Counted from the stretch's first letter, positions 52,401 to 61,129 are shown. The stretch is 64,000 bases of DNA from Rhizobiales bacterium GAS188 (GCA_900104855.1 FNSS01000001.1:5084001-5148000), one strand, 5' to 3'. Notes: generated by a model not told the origin, from the letters alone. Numbers and translations: made by a program.

Positions 52401-54490
52401 GAAGTGGCGCTGACCAGCCGGTCGAGCACGCCGTCATCCTGCTGCAGCAGCGTCGAGGGGCTGCCCGGCCCGGCAAAGCTCGAAGGCGGCGTCGCCGGAT
52501 TGGCAATGATGACCTGCACCTGGCCGCTCGTGAGCGTGAGCGCGCCCGTGCTGATATTGGCGGGCGACACGGTATCGGACGGCACGGTCGTGGCGAATAT
52601 GGCCTTGCCGCCATTCATGGTCAGGCCGCCGATCGCCTGGGTGCCGGCGCCGACCGTGGTCGTATTGTTGGCATCGAGCTGCAGCGTCGCCGAAGTCAGC
52701 GCCGCCGTGTTGGTGCCGGCCAGCGCAAACTTGCCGTCCGCAAGCTCGGCAGTTCCCGCAAATGCCGTTCCGGCGCCTGCACCAAAGGCGAATGTATCGG
52801 CCGCGGCGCCCATCTTGGCGAACACCGTGCCTGTCCCAGTGAACGCATTGTTCAGGACGAACCCCGCGCCGGCCGTCGGCAGAAGCGACAACCTGGTGCC
52901 GCCATTGACCTGGATGCCGCCTGGCCCTGCGGCTGCGGGATTGGTCAGTTGCAGAGTGCCGCCGGCGACCGTGGTGCCGCCGCCATAGCTGTTGGCGGCG
53001 GTGAGGGTCAGCGTGCCGGCGCCCATCTTGGTCAGGGCTCCCGCGCCACCGATGCTTTGTGCGATCGTCGAGGTGAAGCCCTGGGTGTCGAAGGTGCCGC
53101 CGGGCGTGTTGAGCGTGATCGCGCGTGTTGGGGCCAAGTTGAAGCTGGTATTGAAGCGCAAGGTGCCGCCATTGAAGGTCAGGCCGCCGCTCGCCGCGCC
53201 AAGCGCTGTGTCGGCACCGACCGCGACGACGCCCTGGTTGAAGTTCGTGCCGCCCGAATAGGTGTTGAGGCCGGTCAGGGTCAGGGCGCCGGCGCTTGTC
53301 TTGGTCACGGAACCGGCGCCGCTGATGATGCCCGCATAGGTTCCATCGCTCGGCTGAGCGAACAGGACGAGGCCATTATCGGTGATGGTCGGGGGAAAAC
53401 TACCCGAAAACCCCTGCAACGTACCGGCCGGATCGACGATGACGCTACCGGTGTATTGGGAGTTGTTGCCGGTCAAGATCAATGTGCCTTGCTGCACCTC
53501 GGCAACCGTCACGCCGACCACCGAGCCTGTCAGCGTCCAGGTGCCGGTGTCCGTTTTGGTCAAGGTCTGGAAATTCTTGATCTGCCCCGGCAGGGAGTCG
53601 CTTCCGGTACCGTTCAGAAAGATGGAGTTGGTTCCGCCGCCGCCATCGAAATTACCGGTGATCGTCGAGCCGGTGAAGAGACGCAGAACGTCGTTGCCGC
53701 CGCCAAAGTTGAGGTTGCCGATCACCGTGCCTCGATTGGTGAAGTCGACGGCAGCGGCGCCAAAGCCGCCTATGACATTCCCCGACGCCTGAGATGTCTG
53801 GATGATGCCAGTCGCATTATTGACGACCGTATTGAGTCCGATGGTGTTCTGGAAGAAGATCGCGGCCGCGTTGGTCGCCCTGATGGTTCCGTTGTTGACG
53901 ATCAAGTTCCCCGAGCCCTCGGGGTTGATCGCCTCGGAGTTTCCGGCAGTGCCCAAGGACAGGATCTGAGCGCCCGCAGCGACCGTCAGTGTGCTGTTGT
54001 TGCGAAACTCGACCGTGTCGCCGCCTGTGCCGTACAGCCCTCCCGTGCCGGTCGACGTCGCTTGGACGATCGCTCCGGGGCCAAGCGTGATGTTGGCGCC
54101 GTCGGCGAGGCTGATCGCGTTCGCGTTCCCCACCACGATCTGTGAGTTCGCGAGCAGATTGAGGACCGAATTGGCCGGCGTCGCGGGACCGATGCCGACG
54201 GTTGCGGTGAATAGCCCAGCCGTATCGCAGGTCGTGATCAGCACCAGGGTGACGCAATTTGCGAAGACTGGTGTCGAGAGGAATTGGCCAGCGATTGGGA
54301 AAAGGAGCAAAGCCGCAAGGAATTCACGTGTTCGTGATCGTCCCACTCGACCCATTCGATGGCGGCAGGCCATGGCCGACTTCACACCGGCGGCCGGAAC
54401 GCACACCTCGCTTGACCGAGATAAGCCCCCCGAAAACCGAATTGCATCAAGTCCAAGACCAAGCCAGCGCGTCGATATGCACAGCGGCAT
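49481..54490 (-). CDS. Autotransporter (type Va secretion) with PATR passenger repeats
   Basis: 1669 aa. GAGGAG eight bases before ATG 54490 supports this long form; it gives about 54 residues ahead of the hydrophobic core EFLAALLLFPIAGQFLSTPV, an extended signal region as in many autotransporters. The passenger (about 78-1280) is a Gly/Thr/Asn-rich beta-helix with PATR units such as GAGTLTLTAANSYGGGTTVA, GSGTTILNGNNTYTGGTTIN and TNTYTGTTTVGTGTLALG. A Pro/Ala-rich linker with PAGAAPVAP-type repeats follows, then a C-terminal barrel (about 1395-1669: WGRFIGQSHSQRWTG ... GNAELKVFW) ending in an aromatic residue. Few cysteines. It would be displayed at or released from the cell surface; an adhesin is the usual role (inference). 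Confidence 0.92.
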   Translation of the reverse strand: MPLCISTRWLGLGLDAIRFSGGLSRSSEVCVPAAGVKSAMACRHRMGRVGRSRTREFLAALLLFPIAGQFLSTPVFANCVTLVLITTCDTAGLFTATVGIGPATPANSVLNLLANSQIVVGNANAISLADGANITLGPGAIVQATSTGTGGLYGTGGDTVEFRNNSTLTVAAGAQILSLGTAGNSEAINPEGSGNLIVNNGTIRATNAAAIFFQNTIGLNTVVNNATGIIQTSQASGNVIGGFGAAAVDFTNRGTVIGNLNFGGGNDVLRLFTGSTITGNFDGGGGTNSIFLNGTGSDSLPGQIKNFQTLTKTDTGTWTLTGSVVGVTVAEVQQGTLILTGNNSQYTGSVIVDPAGTLQGFSGSFPPTITDNGLVLFAQPSDGTYAGIISGAGSVTKTSAGALTLTGLNTYSGGTNFNQGVVAVGADTALGAASGGLTFNGGTLRFNTSFNLAPTRAITLNTPGGTFDTQGFTSTIAQSIGGAGALTKMGAGTLTLTAANSYGGGTTVAGGTLQLTNPAAAGPGGIQVNGGTRLSLLPTAGAGFVLNNAFTGTGTVFAKMGAAADTFAFGAGAGTAFAGTAELADGKFALAGTNTAALTSATLQLDANNTTTVGAGTQAIGGLTMNGGKAIFATTVPSDTVSPANISTGALTLTSGQVQVIIANPATPPSSFAGPGSPSTLLQQDDGVLDRLVSATSVSGSAGGLTLLDQNGAPVPASLNVPIAQGGNTVAVGSYGYGLTSGPANNGLYVSYGLTQLNLQTGQTLTLSGDDGTPAGSELHARIIGPGNLVIDATNTIRLNNSTNTYTGTTTVGTGTLALGANGALGQSSNLIVNPGTSAILNGTTQTIGALDIGGTLDLALGTLSTSAALGTGALTTHPGSTVNINGGSLNIANGGTTAPGSLTGGGSLNLAGGTLNVSGANPGLTASTAIASGATAMLNDGGGLGSGAIANNGALIFNAATGTFVNTVTGTGAVSLTNGSNVIATGAIDSGGPKTIDSGSTLQLGNGGTTGSILGNITNNGSLLFDRSDVATYSDVISGAGSVSQIGSGTTILNGNNTYTGGTTINAGTLAIGDANNPGAVLSGGGPIQVAAGGTLGGYGSVTGNVTNAGTIGVGNTLAALSGGSTGNFTINGNVTNAGLAQIGGIGTTPGNALTIAGNYIGQNGTVALNTQLGGDGSPSDQLIISHGSATGSSGLNVTNVGGVGAITQANGIQVIQAINGATTAPGAFTLSAPAGAGPYEYFLYHGGETPGTADNWYLRTTAPTPTSSGTPTPAPGTPFIPAPIPGEPEIPFFRPEIAIDVAVPAVARDVALSMLGTADIRNPEPPDAAFGGAPLFGGPVEPVPAGAAPVAPTPAGAAPIANAPAGTAVQPGAPAQGKAAGGIAYQTTPAANGPSAVWGRFIGQSHSQRWTGTVNPEFNGRVYGLQFGLDLYRIDWLNGQRDRFGAFMGYARENGDVHGSALGLLRAFTGRLAVDGLSIGTYWTHTGPSGWHIDATLMDTALDTDARSYRPIETTGSGNIVTASLEGGYPVRIVSQFVLEPQAQLVWQHLSLGHNQDQFSTLSYSTPNTVSGRVGLRLSDLFEINGHVIKPFITANLWRTFSGRDTAIFATTPIITNLGATSLETNGGMVVQLDRNLLFQASAGYVTNIGGNHRRGVTGNAELKVFW

Positions 54491-54821
54491 GAATCGCGCT
54501 CCTCAGAGTTCCTCCCTACCCCTGGCTCCCTTCTCCCCTCGTGTTTCGAAGTCTGCCCAGATTGTAACAAATGTCAACGCAACTTCTGGCGGCATTATTT
54601 CGCCGGCTTGCGATATGTTTATGACAGCTCTGGCGCAAGACCTCGAGACTTGTCCGGCAACCCTGTGACCATGTCAAATGAAGTAATCACTGGCCTTATC
54701 GTAAAGTCATATTCAATTGAGACCATCCAGAGAGGCTCAGCGAGCGCATCAGCCAAGAGATCAGATGGATGCGCAGCGGTATTTCGAAACGGCCAGACGA
54801 GAGCAAGGCTGATGAACGCGC

Positions 54822-55039
54822 CGAGATCATGCTGGTGACCGATGGCGGACAGCTGATCCGCCGCCCGGTCGACGGCATCCGGGTCGCCGGTCGTGCCACC
54901 CAGGGCGTCATCGTACTCGACACCGAGGAAGGCGAGCGGGTGGCCTCGGTGGAGCGTGTCGGCGAAGTGGGCGAAGGCGATGACGACGCAGCCCCCGAAG
55001 CGGAGGGCGAGGCCGACGAATAGGCATCACCGGATGCCA
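54822..55039 (+). pseudogene. Fragment of the gyrA 3' end
   Basis: Codes for [20 protein letters not shown] onward to the acidic tail and TAG stop, in the same frame as the last 67 codons of gyrA. Only four residues differ (C to R, A to E, V to A, G to A) although 16 of 200 bases do, so most changes are silent. Upstream sequence (from 54769) is unrelated to gyrA; no start or ribosome site makes it a gene. It marks the right edge of the segment that begins after the intact gyrA. Confidence 0.93.
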
Positions 55040-55675
55040 TGGCGCGGGCGCGGCGCGTTCTCCCCGCTAGGCAGCGCTGTCCGGGGCAAGCATCGATCGT
55101 AGCATAGGCGTGGATGGCCGGGCCAAATCTTCGGCAAAGAATCGGCCCGGCCAAGACGCGGTTGCGATGGCGAGCGTAGTGAAGATCCGGTGGTCATTCG
55201 GCTGAGGCGAATTGGGCCCATCCACGTCTTGGCCGGGCTTGGCCCGGCCATCCACGCCTGTCCTCTGCAAATTCCGAACCATCTGGAGTTGAGCGACCGT
55301 CCCGTATGCGATCAGTTTGGTTTCCCCGGACAGCCCTGCACGCAAGGGGAGAGGTGGGCGCTCGTGCAAGTGGCATTGGGCGCGATCATGATCTAACATA
55401 CCCGCCTGGCCGGTCCGGCTTGGGCGGTCAAATGCGGCTTGAATGCGGCGTTGGGGGAAGGATCAGCCGATGTCTCGACCGCCGGTCGCCATCGTTCTTC
55501 AGATGACAAGGTTCTCGGATCGCTCTGCCATTGCGGCTGCCATGGCCATCCAGGGGATAGGAACTTCAAATTCACCACACTCGGATGACTAAGCGGCGTC
55601 ATGACGCCGTCAGAATTCTGATGCCGATACCGTTTTCCGCGCCTGTCGCGGTTCGATGAGAAGGAGGGCAAGCGA
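55024..55675. other. Repeat-rich intergenic region
   Basis: About 650 bp. It contains the 152-bp inverted-repeat element 55107-55258 and the GGGGAGAGGTGGGCGCTCG piece at 55347-55365. The rest (55366-55675) carries the promoter and leader of the coiled-coil operon: TTCTGATGCCGATACC and GAGAAGGAGGGCAAGCG just before ATG 55676. No protein gene recognised. Confidence 0.5.
55107..55258. repeat. Element bounded by perfect 20-bp inverted repeats
   Basis: GGCGTGGATGGCCGGGCCAA (55107-55126) and TTGGCCCGGCCATCCACGCC (55239-55258) are exact reverse complements. Internal shorter copies (AATCGGCCCGGCCAAGACG, CCATCCACGTCTTGGCCGGG) make further inverted pairs. This resembles intergenic palindromic repeats common in Hyphomicrobiales. 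Confidence 0.85.
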
Positions 55676-56854
55676 ATGACCGATGTCGTTGTGAAGACCC
55701 CCATGCAATATCTCGACAAGGCGGTCGGGGCATTGCGCGACATGGGCGTCATGCCCACCAAGACGGAAGATGCGCCGATCACCGGGCTGATCTCGCAGAT
55801 TTCCGATCTCGAGCCCGACAAGATCGTGGTGATCGCCAAGACGCTCGGCCAAAGCTCCGTCTTCAACGAAGTGGTGCGCGAGCAGACGGCGGCCATGCAG
55901 ATCGGCCAGCGCTACCAGGACATCGCACAAAGCTTCAATTCCATCCGCGACGACGCCAAGAGGATGGTCGACCAGATGGAGGACGGGAAGGTCAATATCC
56001 TCGAGCGCGCCTCGAATGTCTGGATGAAGATCTCGCGCGGCGACATCTCGGCGCGTTTCGACAAGATCAAGTCGGTCTATCTCGACGTGACCAAATCGAC
56101 GAAGGACCAGATTCAACGCGAGAACACGATCCTCGAGGCCTATCGCGACTACAGGGGCGCTCTCAAACAGGCCGAGGTTCTGGCGCTCGAAGTCTTGAAG
56201 ACCGCGGACGGCAAGCTCGGCGACGCCAAGAAGGCCCTCCAGGCTTCGGCCGACAAGGTCACGAATTTCGCGGGGACCGAACCTGCCGAGCGCGCTAAGC
56301 TCGAATTGGAACGTGACGAGTATTTGCGCCGCTCGCAGGATGAGGACAAGCGCTACCAGATCGCCAAGGACCTCTCCGACAATCTGACCATCGGCTACAA
56401 CACCTCCGAGGTCATCATGGCGCGCCTGCTGCAGACCACCAATGCCAAGGAGCGCGTCTATTCCCAGGCGGTCAGTTTCTTCACCACCAATGACAGCGTG
56501 CTCACCGCGCTCAAGGCCTCCTTCACCGGCATGTTCGGCCTGCATGAGGCGACGCAATCGCTCGAGGTCATGAAGGAAGGGGTCTCGAAGAGCCTCGAAG
56601 TCCTCTCCGAGGTCGGCGGCAAGGTCCAGGAAGCCGCCGTCAGGGCCGGCTATGGGCCGACGGTCCGGGCCGATGCGGTCAAGAAGCTCGTCGACAGCGT
56701 CGTCGGTTTCCAGGAGAAGTCCTTGCAGATCGTCGCCGAGATGCGCGATCTGTCGACCAAGAACTCGGCCGAAATCCGCGACGCGGTCGAGGACGGCAAG
56801 CGGCGCATCGCGAACCTCGTGACCCAGGGCAAGGCGCTTGGCATCGCTCAGTGA
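55676..56854 (+). CDS. Soluble coiled-coil protein, TelA-like architecture
   Basis: 392 aa, almost entirely helical with no membrane segment or signal. AGGAGGGC eight bases upstream supports ATG 55676. Long amphipathic stretches (DIAQSFNSIRDDAKRMVDQM, ERAKLELERDEYLRRSQDED, KKLVDSVVGFQEKSLQIVAE) recall the layout of TelA/toxic-anion-resistance proteins, but no motif proves it. The last 17 bp overlap the next gene's TTG start. First gene of a three-gene unit; probably scaffolding on the cytoplasmic face of the membrane (inference). Confidence 0.8.
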   Translation: MTDVVVKTPMQYLDKAVGALRDMGVMPTKTEDAPITGLISQISDLEPDKIVVIAKTLGQSSVFNEVVREQTAAMQIGQRYQDIAQSFNSIRDDAKRMVDQMEDGKVNILERASNVWMKISRGDISARFDKIKSVYLDVTKSTKDQIQRENTILEAYRDYRGALKQAEVLALEVLKTADGKLGDAKKALQASADKVTNFAGTEPAERAKLELERDEYLRRSQDEDKRYQIAKDLSDNLTIGYNTSEVIMARLLQTTNAKERVYSQAVSFFTTNDSVLTALKASFTGMFGLHEATQSLEVMKEGVSKSLEVLSEVGGKVQEAAVRAGYGPTVRADAVKKLVDSVVGFQEKSLQIVAEMRDLSTKNSAEIRDAVEDGKRRIANLVTQGKALGIAQ

Positions 56855-57836
56855 AATCGCTCCGGCGAGCGCGATAACCGCTCCGCAGGCCGCTCCGCAA
56901 GCGGCCGCGGAGGCGCCGCGTCCGAAGCTCGACGACGTGATGCTCTCGATGGACGTGGTGGATACGCTGCGCCATCAGGAGAGCCTGGTGACGCGCGAGC
57001 TCGACGAGGATCAGCGCGAGGCGGAGCTGATCGACCGCCTGCGCACCATCTATCACAACCAGGGCATCGAGGTCCCGGACCGCATTCTCGAAGAGGGTGT
57101 GAAGGCGCTCAAGGAGAGCCGCTTCCTCTACACGCCCCCCGCACCGTCCCTGGGCACGCGCCTCGCGGGGTTGTGGGTGCATCGCGGCCGGATCGGGACC
57201 GTCGCTGCGGCGCTCGTCGGGCTGGTCGGCGCGGCCTGGATCGCCCATGCGGCGCTGGTCGATTGGCCCCGCGCCCGCGAGCACAAGCTGCAGCGCATCG
57301 AGATCAGCGAGACGCTGCCGAAGGGGCTGGAGGCGGCGCGGGCCGACGTCAAGGCGCAGTCGCGCGATCCCGCCGCCGACCGGCAGGCAGATCAGCTCGT
57401 CGCCGACGGCAGCGCGGCCTTGGGCCATGGCGATGCGGCCACGGCCAAGCAGGCCATCGCCGATCTCGGGCGTCTGCGGGACCAGCTGCGTCAGACCTAC
57501 CAGCTGCTCATCGTGACACGGCCCGGCGTGCCGAGCGGGGTCTTCCGGATTCCCGGCCGCAACCCGAATGCGCGCAACTACTATCTGATCGTCGAGGCGA
57601 TCGGTCCCGACAACCGGCCGATACCGATGGCCATCAAGAGCGAAGAGGACGGGTCGACCAAGACTGTGACGCAATGGGGCGTCAGGGTGGGCCAGGACGT
57701 CTATGACGCGGTGCGCCGCGACAAGATGGAGGACGGCATCATCCATAACCGCAAGGTCGGGGACAAGCAGCGCGGGCGGCTCGACGTGGATTATGCGATG
57801 CGCGTGCAAAGCGGCGCGATCACTCAATGGCAATGA
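56838..57836 (+). CDS. DUF6384-like single-pass membrane protein
   Basis: 332 aa. It starts at TTG 56838 inside the previous gene (17-bp overlap). Ala/Pro-rich N-terminus, then a helical cytoplasmic part with PRPKLDDVMLSMDVVDTLRH, one membrane helix (IGTVAAALVGLVGAAWIAHA, about residues 113-132), a helical periplasmic stalk and a C-terminal beta-rich domain (YYLIVEAIGPDNRPIPMAIK, TQWGVRVGQDVYDAVRRDK, RGRLDVDYAMRV). The pattern matches proteins catalogued as DUF6384. The stop is one base from the next start. Likely the membrane link of the three-protein system. Confidence 0.8.
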   Translation: MASLSEIAPASAITAPQAAPQAAAEAPRPKLDDVMLSMDVVDTLRHQESLVTRELDEDQREAELIDRLRTIYHNQGIEVPDRILEEGVKALKESRFLYTPPAPSLGTRLAGLWVHRGRIGTVAAALVGLVGAAWIAHAALVDWPRAREHKLQRIEISETLPKGLEAARADVKAQSRDPAADRQADQLVADGSAALGHGDAATAKQAIADLGRLRDQLRQTYQLLIVTRPGVPSGVFRIPGRNPNARNYYLIVEAIGPDNRPIPMAIKSEEDGSTKTVTQWGVRVGQDVYDAVRRDKMEDGIIHNRKVGDKQRGRLDVDYAMRVQSGAITQWQ

Positions 57837-57837
57837 C

Positions 57838-59304
57838 ATGATCAGCGGTCTTCAGGCACTCCAAGAGATCGAGACTGCCGCGAACCAGGCGCGCAGCCAG
57901 GAAGGGCAGCTCGACGGGGCGTTGCGCTCGGCCAGCGACGAGCTCACGAGGTTGCGCGTCGAGCGCGCCGGGCTGCTGCGCCAGTTCGCGCAAATACGTC
58001 TCGATCTCATCCAGCGCGAGGGGCTGGTCAGCGGCCTCGATGTCGCCGAACGCCGAGCCCTGGATCTCATCGGCCAGACGCGCGCCGCGCTCGATCAGTT
58101 GACGGGACGCCAGAGCGAAGTCGATGCTCAGCGACTGCAGGCCGAGACGGATCGTCATGCGCACGCCGACGAGGTCACGAAAATAATATCTACCCTCGAG
58201 GAATTGCAGGCGCGCGTGGAGCCGCAGATCAGGGGAGGCCAGGCCTGGATCGGCCAGAAGGGCATGGTCGACCGCGTCGAGGCCGTGTGGACAGCGGCCG
58301 ACAAGAAGGCCGCGCAGGCCGAGACGGACCGCGAGGCGAAGCGCAAGCCCTACGAGGCCGATCCCCTGTTCAGCTATTTGTGGAAGCGCAATTATGGCAC
58401 CGCCCAATACCGCGCGAACTACTTCACGCGATATGTCGACGGAAAGGTCGCAAACCTCGTCGGCTTCCAAGGCGCGCGGGCCAATTACGCCATGCTGAAC
58501 GAGATCCCGGCAAGGCTTCGCGAACATGCCGACCGCTGCAGGTCCGATCTCGACGCGGAACGCGGCAAGCTCGTCGGCATCGAGCAGGATGGCTTGAAGC
58601 AGGCGGGAAGCGAGGCGATCGAAACAAAGCTGGTCGCCGCGCGCGCCACCCTCGCCGAGGCTGACAACCGCCTCAATACGGCCGTTGCGGCGATGAAGGC
58701 GATCGACGAGGAACGAGCGAAGCTCCTGGTCGAGGGCGAGAACTCGAACTATCAGCGGGCCATCGACATGATCGCCGAGGCTGACAGCCATCAGGATCTG
58801 CAGAGCCTGCGCCGCAGCGCCGCGCAGACCCGTTCCGATGCCGACGATGCCATCGTGACGCAAATCGAGAAGGCCGATGGGCGCGCCGCAGCGGTCGAGC
58901 AACAGGTCGCCGAGCTGCGCAGCAAGGCGCTCGACCTGGCGCAGCGGCGTGCCGAGATCGAGGCGCAGCGCGAGACCTTCCGCCGGCGTGGCTACGACAA
59001 TCCCATGGGCCAGTTCAGCAACGAGCAGACGATCGGCAATGTGCTCGGCGGCATCCTGCAGGGCGTCGTCCAAGGCGCCGTGCTCGGGCAGGTGCTGCAA
59101 GGCGGCTATAGCCAGCGTGCGCCACGCGCCGATGGCGGCTTTGGGGGGCAGGGCGGTTTCACCTTCCCGTCCTCGCGCGGCGGGGGCGGCATGCAGCAGC
59201 CGCCGGGGGAGTGGATCAATCGGGGCCAGCCCGGGGGCAATTGGGGCCCCGATCAGGGCAGCTTCGGCGGCGACGACAGCTTCAAGACCGGCGGGAGGTT
59301 CTAG
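57838..59304 (+). CDS. Coiled-coil protein with glycine-zipper and Gly-rich tail
   Basis: 488 aa from ATG 57838, one base after the upstream stop. Residues 1-130 and 220-385 are long charged coiled coils (LASDELTRLRVERAGLLRQF-type). Between them is a conserved-looking globular patch PLFSYLWKRNYGTAQYRANY. Near residue 400 comes a hydrophobic glycine zipper (NVLGGILQGVVQGAVLGQVL), then a Gly/Gln/Pro-rich low-complexity tail. No known domain recognised. Last gene of the unit; a 31-bp-stem hairpin begins 19 bp after its stop. Confidence 0.8.
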   Translation: MISGLQALQEIETAANQARSQEGQLDGALRSASDELTRLRVERAGLLRQFAQIRLDLIQREGLVSGLDVAERRALDLIGQTRAALDQLTGRQSEVDAQRLQAETDRHAHADEVTKIISTLEELQARVEPQIRGGQAWIGQKGMVDRVEAVWTAADKKAAQAETDREAKRKPYEADPLFSYLWKRNYGTAQYRANYFTRYVDGKVANLVGFQGARANYAMLNEIPARLREHADRCRSDLDAERGKLVGIEQDGLKQAGSEAIETKLVAARATLAEADNRLNTAVAAMKAIDEERAKLLVEGENSNYQRAIDMIAEADSHQDLQSLRRSAAQTRSDADDAIVTQIEKADGRAAAVEQQVAELRSKALDLAQRRAEIEAQRETFRRRGYDNPMGQFSNEQTIGNVLGGILQGVVQGAVLGQVLQGGYSQRAPRADGGFGGQGGFTFPSSRGGGGMQQPPGEWINRGQPGGNWGPDQGSFGGDDSFKTGGRF

Positions 59305-59323
59305 AGCGGATCCGCCTCCTCCG

Positions 59324-59425
59324 CCACGAAGCCGGCTGGAAGCCGGCGGTCCAAGGGAAGATTGGACCGCCTGCTTCCAGCCGGCTTCGTGGTGGGGAGG
59401 GTACGGGTTAGGGTACGGGTGGGGG
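59324..59425. repeat. Long nested hairpin element (full form of the repeat at 32246)
   Basis: Outer arms CCACGAAGCCGGCTGGAAGC (59324-59343) and GCTTCCAGCCGGCTTCGTGG (59373-59392) are perfect 20-bp inverted repeats; inner arms GGCGGTCCAA (59345-59354) and TTGGACCGCC (59362-59371) extend the stem, leaving a 7-base loop. The right flank GGGAGGGTACGGGTTAGGG matches, in reverse, the left flank of the 32.2 kb copy. Probable terminator for the coiled-coil operon. Confidence 0.85.
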
Positions 59426-59548
59426 CCTTTCTGCCCATACGCCAGCAAGAGCCGAGCTTCGAAGACGTCTCAGCCGCGAAGGGAAGAGGTTGCGCTCGCG
59501 CCATCGGGTTGAAACTTCCGAAGGGGTTTTGCTCTAAGCCTTGCCGCC

Positions 59549-60970
59549 ATGTGGACCGGCGCTCTGTTCGCGCTCAATGCGCTTCTCAATCTCGGCCTGG
59601 CGCTCGCACTCGCCTGGGCGCTTCCGGCCGCGGCCTATGGCGCCTTCACGGTGTATTTCGCGGCGGCGCTGCTCATCGGCAACCTGTCCTATGACTGGGT
59701 CCGCTTCAGCGCCATGCGCTTCTACACGCCACTCGCGCGCAGCGCGGAGCCGGCCTTGCGGGCGACGCTCGATCTTTCATTATTCGCTTCGACCGGCCTT
59801 ATGGTCGCGCTGGCGGCGGTCATCGCCGCCACCGACGCCTTGCCGGAGGTGAGCCTTGCGTCGGTCGTCGGGCTCATCGCGGTCACGAGCTCGAATGCCG
59901 CCTTCGAATATTGGACGGCGCTATGCCGGGCGCGCTTCGATGCGCGCCGCTATGCGGTGATGGTGATCGCCCGCAACCTCATGACCTTCGGCCTGACCGT
60001 GCCGGTCGCGGCGCTCACCGGCTCCTTCACCGCGGCGATGTTCGCTTTCGCGGCGGCCGTCGTGCCCTCGATTCTCTACGGGGTGGTCACCCTCGACGAC
60101 AAGCAAGCGCGTTCGTGTCTCGCGACCCGCCTGCAGGCGATGCATTTCGCCCGCTACGCCACGCCTCTGGTGCTCGCCGAAGGCTGCTATCTGGTGATCG
60201 CGGTCGTCAATCGCACCTTCCTCGCGCATGGCGCCTCGCTCGCCGAGGCGGGCGCCTATGCGCTGACCTTCGACCTCGCCTTCCGGGCGCTCGCCGTCAC
60301 CGCCTCTGTCGGGGATGCGGTGCTGTTCCCGCGCCTCGTCGCCAATCTGCATGCGCAGGGCGCAGCCCGCACCCGCGAGGAGGTGGCACGCAACATCGCG
60401 GTGATGTTGCTGGTGCTGGCGCCGGCAGCCGCCGGCTATGCGCTCATTGCCGAGCCGATGGCGCAGCTTCTCCTCGCCGAGCATTTCCGCGACGCCTTCG
60501 CGCGCTATTCGCCGATCGCCGTCATGGCGGCCTTCGCCTACACGGTGCAGACGTTCGTGCTGCGCCCGGCCTTTCAGGTGCAACTGCGCACGGGCGACAT
60601 GCCGCTTGCCGCTGTCGCTGCCGTCCTGGTGGACCTCGCAATGCTTGCCCTGCTGCCGGCCGACGGCCTTCTCGCAGCGTCCTGCGCCCATCTTGCGGGC
60701 TTGAGCGTCGGCCTCATCCTGGTGCTGCGCCGGGCCATCGTGGCGCGGCTCGTCGATTGGCCGCTGCGCGACATCGGCAAGATCGCCGCGAGCGTCGCGG
60801 CGCTGGTTGCCTGCGTGGCAATGCTGCGCTTCGAGGGGCACCCGCTTCTCACGCTCGCGGCACGCGCCGTCTGCGGCATCCTCGTCTATGGTGCCGCGGC
60901 CTGGCTGTTCGACGCGGCAGGGCTGCGGGGGCTTCTCAGGCGGGGAGGGGCGGGAGCGGCGCCGGGCTGA
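59549..60970 (+). CDS. Polysaccharide flippase-like membrane protein (Wzx/MATE-fold family)
   Basis: 473 aa with about 12-14 hydrophobic helices, short loops and scattered Arg/Asp in the pattern of lipopolysaccharide/O-antigen flippases (ALFALNALLNLGLALALAWA, AAYGAFTVYFAAALLIGNLS, ARNLMTFGLTVPVAALTG, AVTASVGDAVLFPRLVANLH). It would flip lipid-linked oligosaccharides across the inner membrane. ATG 59549 has only a weak ribosome site. It precedes, on the opposite strand, a sugar-phosphate transferase gene at 62885 that could start synthesis of the same glycan. Confidence 0.82.
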   Translation: MWTGALFALNALLNLGLALALAWALPAAAYGAFTVYFAAALLIGNLSYDWVRFSAMRFYTPLARSAEPALRATLDLSLFASTGLMVALAAVIAATDALPEVSLASVVGLIAVTSSNAAFEYWTALCRARFDARRYAVMVIARNLMTFGLTVPVAALTGSFTAAMFAFAAAVVPSILYGVVTLDDKQARSCLATRLQAMHFARYATPLVLAEGCYLVIAVVNRTFLAHGASLAEAGAYALTFDLAFRALAVTASVGDAVLFPRLVANLHAQGAARTREEVARNIAVMLLVLAPAAAGYALIAEPMAQLLLAEHFRDAFARYSPIAVMAAFAYTVQTFVLRPAFQVQLRTGDMPLAAVAAVLVDLAMLALLPADGLLAASCAHLAGLSVGLILVLRRAIVARLVDWPLRDIGKIAASVAALVACVAMLRFEGHPLLTLAARAVCGILVYGAAAWLFDAAGLRGLLRRGGAGAAPG

Positions 60971-60977
60971 CTTGCTT

Positions 60978-61028
60978 GGGACCGCGACCGTCTCGGTCGC
61001 CCTTCTTCCCACCGATGGCGGCCTCGCC
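60978..61028. repeat. 51-bp dispersed repeat, copy A
   Basis: GGGACCGCGACCGTCTCGGT, then CGCCCTTCTTCCCACCGATG and GCGGCCTCGCC. It matches 62796-62846 at 50 of 51 positions; its first half also occurs at 7507. It begins 7 bp after the flippase stop. Confidence 0.9.
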
Positions 61029-61129
61029 GGCGCGCCAATTGCTGAAAGCGGGAAGGTTTCTCACCCGCTAGCGTCTGCGTGCGTGGACCGCGGCGATCCG
61101 CTCACCACCCGACGTCGCGTGTTGCTCGG

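Noticed and set aside
54769-54821. Start of an 84-codon gene containing the second gyrA tail
   Set aside because: No ribosome site, unrelated leader peptide, and the remainder is the gyrA C-terminal fragment, so it is treated as a pseudogene fragment.
42244-54821. Integrase, transposase or tRNA marking the island
   Set aside because: None was found on either strand; the island idea rests only on the duplicated gyrA tail and gene content.
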